Part shown: positions 5,821 through 7,107 of the stretch, piece after piece
Position numbering within the stretch: the stretch's first letter is position 1
Layout of the letters: each line of letters starts with the position of its first letter
Source: DATGSL01 sp964645585
Lineage (GTDB): Bacteria; Verrucomicrobiota; Verrucomicrobiia; Opitutales; T3Sed10-336
DNA: 7,107 nt
Direction: 5' to 3'
Assembly: GCA_964645585.1 (NCBI GenBank)
Contig: CAZYAN010000090.1
Location: forward strand, 1 to 7,107
Notes under the pieces: model-generated
Database searches by the model: none
What the model was told of the DNA's origin: nothing
Seen by the model: the letters and a program-made list of their open reading frames with translations, nothing else
Made by a program: the position numbers and the translations under genes

Positions 5821-7107
5821 CTATTCGCCGCCAGCGACTGGCGCCGCGGCCGGACCGCCCTTAGCCGTTTCAGGCGCCACCACCGCCTCGACCACGCCTT
5901 TCGCCCGGGGAAAGAGTCGAATCGCTTCGACGATCATCCACACCTCCAGAAAAATCGTGGCCGCACCGATGCCGACCAGCACCCAGCTTCCGCTGTCGAG
6001 CCAGCTTGGATGACCTTCGCTGCCGACAAACACCTGCCAGTACAATGCCCACAACGGCATGATCAGCATAAAGATCATCGGCGGGATTAAGAAAAAAACC
6101 GGCAGACGCCGGCGCCACAGGTAAAAGGCCACCACCAGAAACGCCAAGCCGGCGAGTAATTGATTCGTCGCCCCGAAAAGCGGCCAGAGAACCAAACCGC
6201 CGCTCCCCGCGTTCGACAGCTGCCACGGGACTCCCGGAGGCGGAAGCGCCGCCAGCGCGGCGCCCGTTGCCACCGCCACCGCTGTCGCACCAAAACGCGT
6301 CCCGAATAAGCCCAGGGTCCGCCGCGCGGCTGGCGCTTGATTCGGCAGATGGTCCACGATGCCCCCGACCAGCTCCTGCACCACGTAACGTTGCAATCGG
6401 CAGGCGGTATCAAGCGTCGTCGCAGCAAACGAGGCAACAAAAACTCCCATCAGCGCAACCGCGATGGATAGCGGAATCCCGAGCGTTGTCAGAAAATTCG
6501 CCGAACCGTCGACGAAGGCGGCGACTTTGCTCCCGAGCCCTCCCGCCGCCGACCAGGAACCGTAGCGGGAGAGCCACGCGGCCTCTCCCGTCGCAACACT
6601 CCCGTCGGCAAGACCGATGCCGAGCCCGAGGCCCGCGACACAGGCGACGATGACCAGAATCGCGAGAAATCCTTCCGTCAGCATCGCGCCATACCCGACA
6701 AATTGCGCATCGCGCTCGTCCCGGAGCTGCTTGCTGCTGGTGCCGCTGCTGACCATGCAGTGAAATCCGCTGACGGCCCCGCAGGCAATCGTGATGAAAA
6801 GAAATGGAAAGATCAGCGGCGCCCCTTCCGGCTTCCACTGGATCATCGGGGCCACAATCTCGAGCGCCACCCGCTCACCGCCCAGACCGCGCCCCCCGAA
6901 AAAAGCGGCCGCGGCAACTCCGAGCGCGAGAAGCCCCATCGCGGAGATGAGTTGCAGCGCATTGATATAATCCCGCGGCTGCAGCAAGCTCCAGACCGGC
7001 AAAACCGAGGCCCAAAACGCGTAGACAAGCAAAAGCACGACCCACAGCCAAACCGGCCACGCGGCCATGGAGGCGTTGATGGAGCCGAGGATGCCGACAT
7101 CTCCGAA
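5821..7107 (-). CDS. cstA: CstA family carbon-starvation transporter (5' partial)
   Basis: Inner-membrane transporter of the CstA family (Pfam CstA plus the C-terminal five-helix region). Known members import peptides or pyruvate with protons, often induced by carbon starvation. The frame is open to the right window edge (reading F-G-D-V-G-I-L-G before the internal ATG at 7068), so the N-terminal part lies outside; 428 residues are visible. Counted from the ATG at 7068, the hallmarks are LLQPRDYIN (28-36), GAVSGFHCMVSSGTSSKQL (97-115), GYGAMLTEGFLA (125-136), DTACRLQRYVVQEL (220-233) and FGATNQLLAGLAF (298-310). About nine or ten hydrophobic segments are visible. The end is a Pro/Ala/Gly-rich tail. 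Its length excludes nothing about subtype, and the substrate cannot be told from this part. A dodecin gene follows 97 bases downstream. Confidence 0.94.
   Translation of the reverse strand, partial: FGDVGILGSINASMAAWPVWLWVVLLLVYAFWASVLPVWSLLQPRDYINALQLISAMGLLALGVAAAAFFGGRGLGGERVALEIVAPMIQWKPEGAPLIFPFLFITIACGAVSGFHCMVSSGTSSKQLRDERDAQFVGYGAMLTEGFLAILVIVACVAGLGLGIGLADGSVATGEAAWLSRYGSWSAAGGLGSKVAAFVDGSANFLTTLGIPLSIAVALMGVFVASFAATTLDTACRLQRYVVQELVGGIVDHLPNQAPAARRTLGLFGTRFGATAVAVATGAALAALPPPGVPWQLSNAGSGGLVLWPLFGATNQLLAGLAFLVVAFYLWRRRLPVFFLIPPMIFMLIMPLWALYWQVFVGSEGHPSWLDSGSWVLVGIGAATIFLEVWMIVEAIRLFPRAKGVVEAVVAPETAKGGPAAAPVAGGE

Noticed and set aside
1..7107. Search for a novel defence, mobile or CRISPR-like system
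   Set aside because: All open frames of good quality fall into known chromosomal families. No regularly spaced repeats, transposase, integrase or toxin-antitoxin pair is visible.

Overview
The window is ordinary chromosomal housekeeping DNA, GC-rich (roughly 60% by eye), with tightly packed genes and no gap above 160 bases. It shows no mobile element, tRNA, rRNA or CRISPR array. The protein mix (UppP, DUF502, small TPR protein, AccA, YmdB, dodecin, CstA) points to a free-living Gram-negative bacterium. The AccA and DUF502 sequences feel closest to soil Verrucomicrobiota. That placement is an impression from family memory, not a computed result.

Left part, plus strand: the window opens inside a CPA1 potassium/proton antiporter with a C-terminal RCK_C domain (5' end missing). 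After 159 bases comes a compact run: uppP (undecaprenyl-diphosphate phosphatase), a DUF502 membrane protein 14 bases later, a 113-residue TPR protein whose start overlaps the DUF502 stop by 8 bases, and, after 124 bases, accA (acetyl-CoA carboxylase alpha subunit). A plausible intrinsic terminator with a GTGA tetraloop and T-rich tail follows accA at 4608-4640.

Right part, minus strand: transcription runs inward from the right edge. A CstA-family carbon-starvation transporter enters from outside the window (5' end missing) and is followed by a possible weak terminator. Next comes a dodecin gene with the one good Shine-Dalgarno site of the window, and 44 bases later a YmdB-type metallophosphoesterase. 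The YmdB and AccA genes converge on the 4550-4665 gap.

How the genes may work together: uppP recycles the lipid carrier for peptidoglycan and other envelope polymers, accA supplies malonyl-CoA for membrane lipids, and the DUF502 and TPR proteins lie between them. The plus-strand run therefore reads as an envelope and membrane supply cluster, with ion homeostasis next to it. The minus-strand genes cover peptide or pyruvate uptake, flavin storage and cyclic-nucleotide or RNA-linked signalling; no firm joint pathway is visible.

I found no convincing undescribed system. The most checkable oddities are an Asn-to-Asp change at a metal-ligand position of YmdB, two mutually exclusive hairpins between dodecin and ymdB, and the linkage and overlap of DUF502 with the TPR gene.
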